A DNA stretch of 50,065 nucleotides from Bradyrhizobium sp. 139 (GCF_023074175.1 NZ_JADPKS010000077.1:1-50065); one strand, 5' to 3'. Shown: positions 8,518 to 17,773, numbered from the stretch's first letter. Translations and numbers: made by a program. The notes: a model not told the origin generated them from the letters alone.

Positions 8518-9180
8518 ATGCTGCAGGTCGATGTCGAAAAGCAGCTCGGCGAATTCTCGCTTTCCGCATCCTTCACCAGCGAAGGCCGCGTCATCGGCCT
8601 GTTCGGCGCGTCGGGCGCCGGCAAGAGCTCGCTGGTCAACATGATCGCAGGCCTGCTGCGGCCCGACCGCGGCACCATCGTGATCGACGGCGAGACCGTC
8701 GACGACACGACGGCCGGCATTCATGTCCCGACCTGGCGCCGCCGCATCGGCTATGTGTTCCAGGACGCGCGGCTGTTTCCGCATCTCAGTGTCGCGCAGA
8801 ATCTCGACTACGGCCGGCGGATGAACCGCCTCGCTGCCGATCCTGCCCAGCACAAGCGCATCATCGACCTGCTCGACATCGGCGCCCTGCAGGGCCGCCG
8901 CCCCGGAAAGCTCTCCGGCGGCGAACGCCAGCGCGTCGCGCTCGGCCGCGCGCTGTTGTCGAGGCCGCGCCTGCTGCTGCTTGACGAGCCGCTCGGCGCG
9001 CTCGACGAGGGCCGCAAGCTCGAGATCCTGCCCTATCTGGTGCGGCTGCGCGACGAAGCCAATGTCCCCATGGTCTATGTCAGCCACGACGTCGCCGAGC
9101 TGCGCCAGCTCGCGACGCAAATCGTGATGCTGAAGCAGGGCCGCGTGACGTCGTTCGGCGGGGTGAAGGTATTGGCGTAG
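8518..9180 (+). CDS. modC: Molybdate ABC transporter ATPase, short form without C-terminal Mop/TOBE domain
   Basis: Seen: 220 residues with Walker A (GASGAGKSSL), signature (LSGGERQRVALGRAL), Walker B (LLLLDEPLGALD) and the switch histidine (VSHDVAEL). The protein ends at GVKVLA, right after the nucleotide-binding domain. Known: ModC of E. coli is about 350 residues and carries a C-terminal TOBE/Mop domain that binds oxyanion. Inferred: this ModC cannot sense molybdate through that domain; regulation must come from elsewhere. No frameshifted TOBE sequence is seen downstream. Confidence 0.93.
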   Translation: MLQVDVEKQLGEFSLSASFTSEGRVIGLFGASGAGKSSLVNMIAGLLRPDRGTIVIDGETVDDTTAGIHVPTWRRRIGYVFQDARLFPHLSVAQNLDYGRRMNRLAADPAQHKRIIDLLDIGALQGRRPGKLSGGERQRVALGRALLSRPRLLLLDEPLGALDEGRKLEILPYLVRLRDEANVPMVYVSHDVAELRQLATQIVMLKQGRVTSFGGVKVLA

Positions 9181-9213
9181 CGCGGCGATCGCGCGACACT
9201 GGATGGAGTGATG

Positions 9214-9238
9214 CCGGCGAAGACGTGATCCTCGCCGG
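9214..9238. terminator. Hairpin between convergent modC and PepSY genes
   Basis: CCGGCGA (9214-9220) pairs with TCGCCGG (9232-9238) across an 11-nt loop, followed by ATATTGCTGTT. Position between two convergent genes suggests a two-way terminator; there is no strong U-tract. Confidence 0.4.
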
Positions 9239-9261
9239 ATATTGCTGTTGGCGAACCGCCG

Positions 9262-9522
9262 CTACCAGCCGCGATCGACGTTGCGCACCTCGCCGGTTCG
9301 GGCATCCACGTCGACCTCCATCCAGCGGCCGGCGCGGTCGCGGCCTTCGATCTGCCATTCGTCGCCTAGGAACTCGGTATGCGAAATGGTCATGACGCCG
9401 ATGCCGGTCGCGACGTCAAGCGCGGCCTGCATCGAGATCTGATCGCCCGTGTCATAGGCCATCGCCGGCGCCGCCGAGCCGAGACCGATTGCGACGATGG
9501 CCGCCAAGATGAGCTTTCGCAT
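9262..9522 (-). CDS. Small exported PepSY-domain protein
   Basis: Seen: 86 residues; signal peptide MRKLILAAIVAIGLGSAAPAMA, then a single PepSY-like module (ISMQAALDVATGIGVMTISHTEFLGDEWQIEGRDRAGRWMEVDVDART, cited here only by its ends: ISMQAALD to EVDVDARTGEV). Known: PepSY modules occur in periplasmic proteins and protease propeptides; the role of single-module forms is mostly unknown. An EcfG-type promoter lies 42 bp upstream, which suggests induction in the general stress response. Confidence 0.8.
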   Translation of the reverse strand: MRKLILAAIVAIGLGSAAPAMAYDTGDQISMQAALDVATGIGVMTISHTEFLGDEWQIEGRDRAGRWMEVDVDARTGEVRNVDRGW

Positions 9523-9563
9523 GGACTGCTCCTGTCAATTGCGTTGACCGTTACGCGGCTAAG

Positions 9564-9588
9564 AACGAGCGACGTCGCGGAGCGTTCC
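9564..9588 (-). promoter_or_regulatory. EcfG-type general stress response promoter for the PepSY gene
   Basis: On the minus strand: GGAAC (9588-9584), exactly 16 nt, CGTT (9567-9564). This matches the consensus known for EcfG sigma factors of Alphaproteobacteria. Transcription would start about 35 nt before the ATG at 9522. Confidence 0.7.
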
Positions 9589-9711
9589 GGGTGCGGAGGT
9601 CACGAAGCCGCGCAAATCTTCGGCGGTTGCGGCGATTTGGTGGCGGTTCCCCGGCGCCCGGTTGGGGCGATATTCCGCTTCAACAACCTCTATACCGGGA
9701 GGATAGAGAGA

Positions 9712-11505
9712 CTAAACCCCCGCCACCGAGGTCCACACATCCGCAAGCTTGCGCCGCAGCGCCTGTGCGCGTGTCAACGGTTCGGGCGTTTCGTCGTCTT
9801 CCGGCAGGCGCAGGCCGACGACGTTGACGCGGCCGCCGGAGATGCTGCGGGCGACGAGCACGATCGTGTCGAGCGCGAGCTCGGCACCCTCTTTTGGCGC
9901 GCGGTCGAGATGGACGTCGAAATAGTCGGCCAGGGTCAGCTTGCCCTCGTCCTCACTGACCTTCACGCCGTAGATCTCGGCAAGTTCGGCGAGCGTGTGC
10001 TCGGCCGAGACCATGAAGTCGCCGAGCAGATGCGGATCGGGCGTCGAGCTCGGCTGCATGTCCACGAAGAAGCGGTCGAGCGATTCGGCCTTCTCCGGCG
10101 GGGCCAGCAGATAGATGTAGTCGCCTGGCGCGACCGGGTCGGCTTCCGTCGGGGTCAGGATGTTCTCGTTGCGGATCACCAGCGTCGGCTTGGACCATGA
10201 CGGAATCAGACCGCGGCGGAAATACAGGCTCTTGGGCCGCACCGGATAGCCGACGAGTTGCTGCTCGAGCTGGCCGGGCAGATCCAGCTCGACCCGGCGC
10301 GGACCACGCTCGGCCCGCGGCAGCGCGACATGCAGCTTGCGCGCGGCCGGCGCCAGCGTCCAGCCTTGCAGCAGCAGCGAGATGATGACGACGACGAAGG
10401 CGACGTCGAAATAGAGATAGGCCTTGGACAGGCCCACCAGCATCGGGATCGACGCCAGGAAGATCGCGACCGCGCCGCGCAGGCCGGTCCAGGCGATGAA
10501 GATCTTCTCGCGCCAGTTGAAGCGAAACGGCGCCAGGCACACGAACACCGCAATCGGTCGCGCCACCAGCATCAGCACGAAGGCGATACCGACCGCAGGC
10601 AGCACGCTGGCGCCAAGCCGGCTCGGCGAGACCAGCAGGCCCAGCAGCACGAACATCACGATCTGCGCCAGCCAGGTCGCGGCGTCCAGGAACGCCACCA
10701 CCGAATTATGCGCGCGCGTCGGGCGGTTACCGATGATGATGCCGGCGAGATAGACCGCGAGGAATCCTGAAGCGTGCATGATCTGCGAGCCGCCGAAGAT
10801 CACGAGCGCGCCCGTGGTCACGAACGGCGCATGCAGGCCCTGCGGCAGCGCAACCTGATTGAGCGCGACGACGACGAGACGTCCGCCGAAGAAGCCGACG
10901 ACGGCGCCCAGCACCGCCTCCAGCAAGAACTCCATCACCACATGCGCGGCCGTGCCCGTTCCGAGCGAGATGTATTCGACCAGCATCAAGGTGAGGAAGA
11001 TCGCGAAGGGATCATTGGTGCCGGATTCCACTTCCAGCGTCGCGCCGACGCGCGGGCGCAGGCGCAGGCCCTGGGTATGCACCAGCAGGAACACGGCAGC
11101 GGCATCAGTCGAGGCCACCACGGCACCGACCAGCAGCGACTCCGTCCAGTTGAGATCGAGCGCGTATTTGGCGAACGGCGCCGTGATCAATGCGGTCAGA
11201 AGCACGCCGACGGTCGCGAGCACGACGGAGGGCGCGAGCACGGTGCGGATGCTGGCAAAGCGCGTCTTCAAGCCGCCGTCGAACAGGATCAGGGCAAGCG
11301 CCACCGAGCCGACCAGATAGGTGGTGCGGACGTCGTCGAACTGAAGCTGCCCGGGGCCGGAATCGCCCGCGAGCATGCCGATGGCAAGGAAGACGAGCAG
11401 CAAGGGCGCGCCGAAGCGCAGTGCAAGCAGGCTCGACAGGATGCCGGCCAACACCAGGACGGCGCCGAGCAATATGGCGAGGCTGACAGAGTCGAGGGAA
11501 GCCAT
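9712..11505 (-). CDS. Potassium/proton antiporter, CvrA/NhaP2 family
   Basis: Seen: 597 residues. The first roughly 380 form 12-13 membrane segments of a CPA1 antiporter, including STDAAAVFLL and ESGTNDPFAIFLTL. A cytoplasmic part follows with a TrkA-C/RCK-C type module (ILTPTEADPVAPGDYIYLLA, about 440-475) and a CorC/HlyC-type C-terminal module (about 490-580). Known: NhaP2/CvrA proteins exchange K+ (or Na+) for H+ and protect cells at low osmolarity. Divergent, 216 bp away, is an MscS channel gene, which fits a shared osmotic role. Confidence 0.9.
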   Translation of the reverse strand: MASLDSVSLAILLGAVLVLAGILSSLLALRFGAPLLLVFLAIGMLAGDSGPGQLQFDDVRTTYLVGSVALALILFDGGLKTRFASIRTVLAPSVVLATVGVLLTALITAPFAKYALDLNWTESLLVGAVVASTDAAAVFLLVHTQGLRLRPRVGATLEVESGTNDPFAIFLTLMLVEYISLGTGTAAHVVMEFLLEAVLGAVVGFFGGRLVVVALNQVALPQGLHAPFVTTGALVIFGGSQIMHASGFLAVYLAGIIIGNRPTRAHNSVVAFLDAATWLAQIVMFVLLGLLVSPSRLGASVLPAVGIAFVLMLVARPIAVFVCLAPFRFNWREKIFIAWTGLRGAVAIFLASIPMLVGLSKAYLYFDVAFVVVIISLLLQGWTLAPAARKLHVALPRAERGPRRVELDLPGQLEQQLVGYPVRPKSLYFRRGLIPSWSKPTLVIRNENILTPTEADPVAPGDYIYLLAPPEKAESLDRFFVDMQPSSTPDPHLLGDFMVSAEHTLAELAEIYGVKVSEDEGKLTLADYFDVHLDRAPKEGAELALDTIVLVARSISGGRVNVVGLRLPEDDETPEPLTRAQALRRKLADVWTSVAGV

Positions 11506-11721
11506 CCACCTTCCGGGTACGAATTCGCTGGAATGGCATCCTTATCGTCGGCACACTCCCGCGCCAACCCATTTTCTCCCGCTCGCGGCAATCTACCCGT
11601 ATTTTGCGACTTTAACTCGCATCACATGCCGGTGTATCGATGGCCGGGCTGCTCCCTTTGTGGGATTCTGCGGCTCCCTCGAATCAAATCCTCCCCACCG
11701 CTTCCTGACGAGACTTCCCCG

Positions 11722-13032
11722 ATGGACCTCAAAGACTTCATGGAGTTCGTGCAGACCACCGCACGCAGCGTCGGGGCGGAAATCTCCTCACCCTGGTTCT
11801 ACCTGCAATTCGGCCTCATCCTGGCCGCGGCCGGCATCGCCTATGCCGCGGAAGCCGGGGTTCGCCACCGCGTCGACATGACATCGCTGGCGCTGCACTG
11901 GCCGCTGCCGCTCCGGCACTTCGCCCGCGTCATGGTGAGCAGCGCCTCGACGGCGGCGTTCACCCTGCTGGTCATCATCTCCCGCGTGGTGATGTATCAC
12001 GCGACCTGGCCGAGCCGCAGCTATCTCTTGATGGTCGCCGCCAAGCTGGGCCTGGCCTGGCTCGCGATCCGGCTCCTGACCTCGATGCTGCGCAACGCCT
12101 TCATCGTCAAGCTGGTGTCGATCACGGCCTGGTTCGTCGCCGCGCTGTCCATCATCGGACAGCTCGATACCACGGTGGACCTGCTCGATTCCTTTGCGAT
12201 CGTGCTCGGCGGCTTGCGGCTGACGCCGCTCTTGGCGATCAAGGCCGGCGCGCTGCTGATCATCGCGCTGTGGCTCACCAACATCGCGAGCAATTTCGCC
12301 GAGAGCCGGATCAACTCGACCGCCGATTTGACGCCGTCGGTGCAGGTGCTGCTGGTCAAGATCATCCGCATCGGACTTCTGGCCATCGCAATTGTCATTG
12401 CGCTCGGCGCGGTCGGCATCGACCTCTCGGCACTCGCGGTGTTCTCCGGCGCGGTCGGCGTCGGCATCGGTATCGGTCTGCAGAAGATCGTTGCCAACTT
12501 CATCTCGGGGATCATCCTGCTTGCCGACAAGTCGGTGAAGCCCGGCGATCTCGTCACCATCGGCGACAATACCGGCCGGATCAGCGCGATGAAGACGCGC
12601 TATATTTCCGTCGCCGCCGGCGACGGCCGCGAATTCCTGGTGCCGAACGAGGATCTGGTGACGCAGAAGGTCGTCAACTGGACCTATACCGACAAGAACA
12701 CGCTGGTGAAGATCGCCTTCGGCACCAATTACGACGCCGACCCCAGGCTGGTCTGCAAGCTAGCCGCCGAGACCGCGGCCGCCCATCCTCGCGCGCAGAA
12801 GGGCAAGCCGCCGAACAGCATTTTGACGGAGTTCGCGGAAGCCGGGATGAAGTTCTCGCTGACCTTCTGGATCGCGGACCCCGACGGCATGGATGGCGTC
12901 AAGAGCGACGTGATGCTGGCGCTGTGGGAGGCCTTCAAGCGCGAGGGCATCCGGGTTCCCTATCCTGTCCGCGAAATCCGCATCCGCGGCGGCGCCCTGC
13001 CGGTGGAAACCACCGTAGAAGTCCCGAATTAG
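11722..13032 (+). CDS. MscS-family mechanosensitive ion channel
   Basis: Seen: 436 residues from ATG 11722 (MDLKDFMEFVQTTARS). Several membrane segments precede the MscS core: GAVGVGIGIGLQKIVANFISG (read as the pore helix and its end, about 250-270), then the beta domain SVKPGDLVTIGDNTGRI and FLVPNEDLVTQKVVNWT. Known: such channels open on membrane tension and release osmolytes in hypo-osmotic shock. The frame is open far upstream (to 10774) but that part lies antisense to the antiporter gene. Confidence 0.9.
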   Translation: MDLKDFMEFVQTTARSVGAEISSPWFYLQFGLILAAAGIAYAAEAGVRHRVDMTSLALHWPLPLRHFARVMVSSASTAAFTLLVIISRVVMYHATWPSRSYLLMVAAKLGLAWLAIRLLTSMLRNAFIVKLVSITAWFVAALSIIGQLDTTVDLLDSFAIVLGGLRLTPLLAIKAGALLIIALWLTNIASNFAESRINSTADLTPSVQVLLVKIIRIGLLAIAIVIALGAVGIDLSALAVFSGAVGVGIGIGLQKIVANFISGIILLADKSVKPGDLVTIGDNTGRISAMKTRYISVAAGDGREFLVPNEDLVTQKVVNWTYTDKNTLVKIAFGTNYDADPRLVCKLAAETAAAHPRAQKGKPPNSILTEFAEAGMKFSLTFWIADPDGMDGVKSDVMLALWEAFKREGIRVPYPVREIRIRGGALPVETTVEVPN

Positions 13033-13145
13033 GCCGCCTTTCGGGCGCAAGAGGCACGCCTTGCTTGCATGAGGGCCCGCGATCATTAGATTAGGGCCTG
13101 AAATCAAGCCTTTCCCGATATCGAGCCCGCAAAGACCTGACACGC

Positions 13146-13964
13146 ATGAGCTACGTTGAAGCCTCAGATACCTCCCTGCGCAAGACCGGACAGATCAAGC
13201 TGCACGGGCCGAGCGCCTTTGCCGGCATGCGCAAGGCGGGCGCGCTGGTGGCCAAGTGCCTCGACGAACTCACCGACATCGTCGGGCCCGGCGTGCCGAC
13301 CGAGCGCATCGACCAATTCGTCCGCGACTTCGCCTTTAGCCACAATGCCTATCCGGCCACGCTGATGTATCGCGGCTACCGCTACTCGACCTGCACCTCG
13401 CTCAATCACGTGGTCTGCCACGGCATGCCCGGCGACCGTCCGCTGAAAGAGGGCGACATCGTCAATATCGATGTCACCTTCATCCTCGACGGCTGGTACG
13501 GCGATTCCAGCCGCATGTATGCGGTCGGCCCGATCGCGCGCAAGGCCGAGCGGCTGATCGAGGTGACGTATGAGGCCATGATGCGCGGCATCGCCGCGGT
13601 GAAGCCCGGCGCCACCACCGGCGACATCGGCCACGCCATCCAGAGTTTTGTCGAGCCGCAAGGCATGAGCGTGGTGCGCGATTTCTGCGGCCATGGCCTC
13701 GGCCGCATGTTCCACGACGAGCCGAACATCATCCATATCGGCCGGCCCGGCGAAGGCGTTCAGCTCAAGCCCGGCATGTTCTTCACCATCGAGCCGATGA
13801 TCAATCTCGGCAAGCCGCATGTAAAAATCCTCTCCGACGGCTGGACCGCGGTGACCCGCGACCGCTCGCTGTCGGCGCAGTTCGAGCACTCCGTCGGCGT
13901 CACCGCGACGGGCGTCGAGATTTTTACGCTGTCGGAGCGGCACGGCGAGAAGCAGATCGGGTGA
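13146..13964 (+). CDS. map: Type I methionine aminopeptidase
   Basis: Seen: 272 residues, with all five metal ligands in order: D109 (NIDVT), D120 (GDSSRM), H183 (CGHGLG), E216 (FTIEPM) and E247 (QFEHS), plus the substrate histidine H92 (CHGMPGD). Known: it removes the initiator methionine from nascent proteins in the cytoplasm. The N-terminus is about 18 residues longer than the E. coli enzyme. An Ada/AraC-type regulator gene converges on it, ending 17 bp downstream. Confidence 0.95.
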   Translation: MSYVEASDTSLRKTGQIKLHGPSAFAGMRKAGALVAKCLDELTDIVGPGVPTERIDQFVRDFAFSHNAYPATLMYRGYRYSTCTSLNHVVCHGMPGDRPLKEGDIVNIDVTFILDGWYGDSSRMYAVGPIARKAERLIEVTYEAMMRGIAAVKPGATTGDIGHAIQSFVEPQGMSVVRDFCGHGLGRMFHDEPNIIHIGRPGEGVQLKPGMFFTIEPMINLGKPHVKILSDGWTAVTRDRSLSAQFEHSVGVTATGVEIFTLSERHGEKQIG

Positions 13965-13981
13965 TCGTTTGGCACTGCGCC

Positions 13982-14578
13982 CTAGTGGCGGCGCCGGAAT
14001 GACGACGGCGGCCGCTTGTAGGTCGCGACAAATGCATCGTTGAATCTGCGAACGCTGCCGAAACCGGCGGCGAAGGCGATCTCAGCGAGGCTCATGCCGG
14101 TCTGGTCAATCAAGCGTTTGGCTTCCTGCACACGCCGCGTCGCGGCGATCTCGCTCGGGCTCGCGCCGGCATGGCGCATGAACAGACGGAGCAGATGGCG
14201 CGGTCCGACTCCAAGAGCTTCCGCGAGCTCCGCCATGGACGCGCGGTCCAGAAAGCCGTCGTTGATCAGGCGCATCCCGCGCGCCACGGTGGTGGCCGTT
14301 CCCATCCAGGCCGGAGATCCCGGCGCCGTTTCCGGCCGGCAACGCAGGCATGGCCGAAAGCCGGCCCGCTCGGCGGCGGCCGCGGTCGCGTAAAAGGTGA
14401 CGTTTTCGGAGCGGGCCGGGCGAACGGGACAGACCGGCCGGCAATAGATGCGCGTCGAGCGAACACCGGAGAAGAACAGGCCATCGAAAGCCCGCGCACG
14501 CGCCAGCCGCGCCCGATCGCAGGTTTCCCAGTCGAGATGCGGTGGCAGCGTCTGCCGATGCGCCGAGCCTGTCGTCAT
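13982..14578 (-). CDS. Ada metal-binding domain plus AraC-type helix-turn-helix regulator
   Basis: Seen: 198 residues. The Ada zinc/methyl-acceptor domain has cysteines C46, C50, C77 and C80 (IYCRPVCPVR and PCLRCRPE). An AraC-type DNA-binding domain follows (ALGVGPRHLLRLFMRHAGASP and EIAFAAGFGSVRRFNDAF). Known: this pairing is found in AdaA-type regulators and as the N-terminal half of Ada-AlkA methyladenine glycosylases. Here the protein stops after the HTH, so the glycosylase domains are absent. Inferred: it senses methylation damage and controls the divergent EamA exporter. It could instead be a truncated Ada-AlkA gene. Confidence 0.85.
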   Translation of the reverse strand: MTTGSAHRQTLPPHLDWETCDRARLARARAFDGLFFSGVRSTRIYCRPVCPVRPARSENVTFYATAAAAERAGFRPCLRCRPETAPGSPAWMGTATTVARGMRLINDGFLDRASMAELAEALGVGPRHLLRLFMRHAGASPSEIAATRRVQEAKRLIDQTGMSLAEIAFAAGFGSVRRFNDAFVATYKRPPSSFRRRH

Positions 14579-14709
14579 GGCGAAATCATAGTTTCAACGC
14601 GGCCGGCCGAGTAGCTGAAATCGGACTCGACCGGGCGATGAGGTCCGAATTCAGCCAGCGTGCGTCGCCGCTCCGGATCATGGTGCCGGCAGATCCCGGA
14701 GCAAATTGC

Positions 14710-15651
14710 ATGATCACGCAAGCGCAACAAACAACGTCAGGGCACACCACTCTCGCATTCGAGATCGGGCTCCTGTTGCTTCTCTCCCTGATCTGGGGCG
14801 GTTCGTTCACGCTCATCAAGATCGCGATCCCGACGATACCGCCGTTCACGATGGTCGCCGCGCGGGTGACGATCGCGGGCATTCTCCTGATCCTGATCGC
14901 TCTCGCGCAGGGGCACGCCCTTCCCCGCCAAGGATCGGCCTGGGCAGCTTTCTTCGTGCAAGGGCTGCTGCAAAGCGCGCTGCCCTTCACTCTGATCAGT
15001 TGGGGCGAGATGCATATCCCGAGCGGGCTCGCCGGTGTGCTCAATGCGACCCCGCCGATGTTCGTTCTTGCGATCGCACTGATGACCGGGCGCGGGCGTC
15101 AAACGATCAGCGGCCGGAAGATCGCCGGCATCGGTCTTGGGCTTGCCGGCGTGGCCGTGACGATGGGCATCGATGCTCTCTCCGGAATCGGTACGGCGGA
15201 GCCGGCAGCACAAGCGGCAGTGCTCGGCGCCAGCCTCTGCTACGCGCTCGCTCCGATATGGGGGCAGCGGTTCTCGAAACTTCCCGCGATCGTCACGGCA
15301 GCCGGGGCCATGAGTTGCGCTGCGTTCCTCATGCCCCCAGTGGCCGCCATCGTCGAACGGCCCTCGACGCTGGCGCCAACAGCGCAGGCGGTCGCGGCGG
15401 TCCTCGGCCTCGCGGTCGTCTGCACCGCGCTTGCCATGGTGATCTATTTCCGCCTGATCCGCACGCTCGGCCCGCTTGGGACCACAAGCGGAAGTTACCT
15501 GCGCGCGGGCTTTGCGGTGGTGCTCGGCACCGTACTGCTGGGTGAGCGCTTTACCTGGTCGATTGCCGCTGGAATGGCGCTCATTCTCGCCGGCGTCGTT
15601 GCCGTTACGATGCCCCTGCGGGCGCAAAGCGCCAGGAAGCCGGCGGCCTGA
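14710..15651 (+). CDS. EamA-family (DMT) transporter
   Basis: Seen: 313 residues with ten predicted membrane segments in two EamA repeats; LIWGGSFTLIKIAIPTIPP opens the first and YFRLIRTLGPLGTTSGSYL marks the second. The start at 14710 has GGAG about 10 nt upstream. Known: DMT proteins export metabolites or drugs across the inner membrane. The substrate is unknown. The frame extends to 14542, inside the divergent regulator gene, and that part is rejected. Confidence 0.85.
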   Translation: MITQAQQTTSGHTTLAFEIGLLLLLSLIWGGSFTLIKIAIPTIPPFTMVAARVTIAGILLILIALAQGHALPRQGSAWAAFFVQGLLQSALPFTLISWGEMHIPSGLAGVLNATPPMFVLAIALMTGRGRQTISGRKIAGIGLGLAGVAVTMGIDALSGIGTAEPAAQAAVLGASLCYALAPIWGQRFSKLPAIVTAAGAMSCAAFLMPPVAAIVERPSTLAPTAQAVAAVLGLAVVCTALAMVIYFRLIRTLGPLGTTSGSYLRAGFAVVLGTVLLGERFTWSIAAGMALILAGVVAVTMPLRAQSARKPAA

Positions 15652-15739
15652 TTGTCACCAAAGTCTGATGCCGAGACCAGCGCGCCGTTCCGCAATTGAC
15701 GGTTGCAAAAACGCTGGTCTGCGGCAATGCTGGCGGCCG

Positions 15740-16453
15740 ATGCCCGCCAAGACCGACCACGACAAGAGCAAGCCGGACGAAGCGCCGCACTATCACGGCC
15801 ATCGCGAGCGGCTGCGCGAGCGCTTCTACAGCGCCGGCGCGGATGCGCTCAGCGACTACGAACTGTTGGAGATGGCACTGTTTCCAGCGCTGCCCCGGCG
15901 CGACACCAAGCCGCTGGCGAAGATTCTGATCAAGACGTTTGGTTCGTTCGCCGAAGTCGTCCATGCCCCGGTGGCGCGGCTGCGGGAGATCGAGGGCGTC
16001 GGCGAGCCCGCAATCAACCAGCTCAAGCTGATCGCGGCGGCGGCGCACCGCGTCGCCAAGGGCGGGGTCAACAGCCGCAACGCGCTGTCGTCCTGGAACG
16101 AGGTGATCGACTATTGTCGCACCAGCATGGCGTTTGCCGACAAGGAGCAATTCCGCCTGCTGTTCCTCGACAAACGCAACCAGCTCATCGCCGACGAGGT
16201 GCAGCAGACCGGCACCGTCGATCACACCCCGGTCTATCCGCGCGAGGTGATCAAGCGCGCGCTGGAATTGTCGGCAACCGCGCTGATCCTGGTGCACAAC
16301 CACCCCTCCGGCGATCCCTCGCCCTCGCAGGCCGACATCCATATGACCAAGGCGATCATCGACATCGCAAAACCGCTCGGGATCTCCGTGCACGACCACA
16401 TCATCGTCGGCAAGAGCGGGCATGCAAGCCTGCGCGGGATGCGGTTGATCTAG
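15740..16453 (+). CDS. radC: RadC/JAMM-domain protein
   Basis: Seen: 237 residues starting MPAKTDHDKSK. An N-terminal helix-hairpin-helix-like segment (LREIEGVGEPAINQLKLI) is followed by the MPN+/JAMM metal site (LVHNHPSGDPSPSQAD) and a late HDHIIVGKSGHASL. Known: RadC proteins are widespread metal-binding proteins once linked to repair; their biochemical role is unsettled. The gene follows the EamA exporter by 88 bp. Confidence 0.92.
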   Translation: MPAKTDHDKSKPDEAPHYHGHRERLRERFYSAGADALSDYELLEMALFPALPRRDTKPLAKILIKTFGSFAEVVHAPVARLREIEGVGEPAINQLKLIAAAAHRVAKGGVNSRNALSSWNEVIDYCRTSMAFADKEQFRLLFLDKRNQLIADEVQQTGTVDHTPVYPREVIKRALELSATALILVHNHPSGDPSPSQADIHMTKAIIDIAKPLGISVHDHIIVGKSGHASLRGMRLI

Positions 16454-16480
16454 GGCTTCAAACCAGATGACAAGGACATG

Positions 16481-17269
16481 ATGAGCGACTGGCTACACAA
16501 TCTGCCGGTGCCGTGGATGGCGCTGGTGATCTTCGCATTCACCTATCTTCTGACCGCGGCCATATTCGCAGGCGTCGCGCTTGTCGCGACGGGAGAGCGC
16601 GCGAAATCGCTGAAGGCGATCTCGCCGGGCATGCTGCCGGTGCTCGGCATCATCTTCGGCCTGTTCGTCGCCTTCACCGCGGCGCAGGTCTGGGGCGACA
16701 GCGACCGCGCCGGCGCTGCGGTGAGCCGTGAGGCCAGCGCGCTTCGAAGCGCCGTGCTGCTGGCCGCCGGCCTGCCCGCGGAGCAGGAGGTAAAGCTGCG
16801 CGGCCTGGTGCGCGACTATGTCGGGCAGGCCGTGGCGGTGGAATGGCCGATGATGGCGCATCAGGAATTGTCGCTGAAGGCCACGCCGCCCGCGCTCGCC
16901 GAGGCCTTGCAGCTCGTCGTCGTGATGATGCCGCAAGGCACGGGTCAGGCGAACGTGCAGCGCGAGCTCATCGCCGCGCTGGAGCAGGCGCTGGATGCGC
17001 GGCGGCAGCGGATCATCGTCAGCCTCGCCGCGGTGAACGCTGTCAAATGGTGGTGCCTTTACCTCCAGGCCGCCTGCGCGCTGCTGGTGATCGGCCTCGT
17101 TCATTGCGACAACCGGCTGGGATCGGCGATCGCGATGGGCCTGTTCGCGACCGGCGTCGCCACCTCGGTCCTGCTGATCGCCGCGCATGACCGGCCATTC
17201 ACCGGCCAGGTCTCGATCAAGCCTGAGCCGCTGCTCCAGATCATGCCGGAGGCAGCGGCGAAGAGCTAA
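16481..17269 (+). CDS. DUF4239 (bestrophin-like) membrane protein
   Basis: Seen: 262 residues; two membrane segments near the N-terminus (LVIFAFTYLLTAAIFAGVAL and GIIFGLFVAFTAAQVW), a soluble helical middle with REASALRSAVLLA, and two more near the C-terminus. Known: DUF4239 proteins are predicted inner-membrane proteins, distantly like bestrophin channels, without a proven function. Two ATGs (16478, 16481) are possible; AAGGA at 16472-16476 favours 16481. It follows radC by 27 bp and may be co-transcribed. Confidence 0.75.
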   Translation: MSDWLHNLPVPWMALVIFAFTYLLTAAIFAGVALVATGERAKSLKAISPGMLPVLGIIFGLFVAFTAAQVWGDSDRAGAAVSREASALRSAVLLAAGLPAEQEVKLRGLVRDYVGQAVAVEWPMMAHQELSLKATPPALAEALQLVVVMMPQGTGQANVQRELIAALEQALDARRQRIIVSLAAVNAVKWWCLYLQAACALLVIGLVHCDNRLGSAIAMGLFATGVATSVLLIAAHDRPFTGQVSIKPEPLLQIMPEAAAKS

Positions 17270-17288
17270 GGCGCGATGGCTCGTCCGG

Positions 17289-17609
17289 TCAGTAGCAATA
17301 CCGCGGATCGACCGGGACGTAGGAGCCGTCCCGGCGCTGCATGTAGCAGCCGCGCTGATAGGCATAATAGCCGGAGCGGCGGCGCTCGCCCTCGGACGCG
17401 ATTGCGGCACCTGTGCCGGCACCGACGACGGCGCCGATTGCGGCTCCACGGCCTCCGCCGAGCGCGCCGCCCAGGATCGCCCCGCCGACACCGCCGATGA
17501 TCGCGCCGCCGACGGCATCCTGGGCGACCGCCTCACGGACCGGCATCGCCATCACAACCGTCAGACATGCCGCGATAGCAAGACTTCCAATGCGAAGACC
17601 TCGAAGCAT
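17289..17609 (-). CDS. Small exported glycine-zipper protein
   Basis: Seen: 106 residues; signal peptide ending MPVREAVAQDA, then a glycine-zipper segment (VGGAIIGGVGGAILGGALGG continuing with small residues to about 70), and a tyrosine/cysteine-rich tail ending VDPRYCY. Known: glycine-zipper proteins associate with outer or inner membranes. No function can be assigned. It converges on the DUF4239 gene with a 19-bp gap. Confidence 0.75.
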   Translation of the reverse strand: MLRGLRIGSLAIAACLTVVMAMPVREAVAQDAVGGAIIGGVGGAILGGALGGGRGAAIGAVVGAGTGAAIASEGERRRSGYYAYQRGCYMQRRDGSYVPVDPRYCY

Positions 17610-17773
17610 GCTCGCCCTCCCCTGTGGTCAGGCGAGTCATAGCGCCGCAGCCGGATTCGGACCAGAAAAATCACCACGCCGGGACCTGGCGCTTCACGCA
17701 ATGACGTCGGAGGCGCAGCGCGAAGAGGGCTCAAACCATGCCGCGCGCGATGACAGGTCGTCCGATCGGAACG

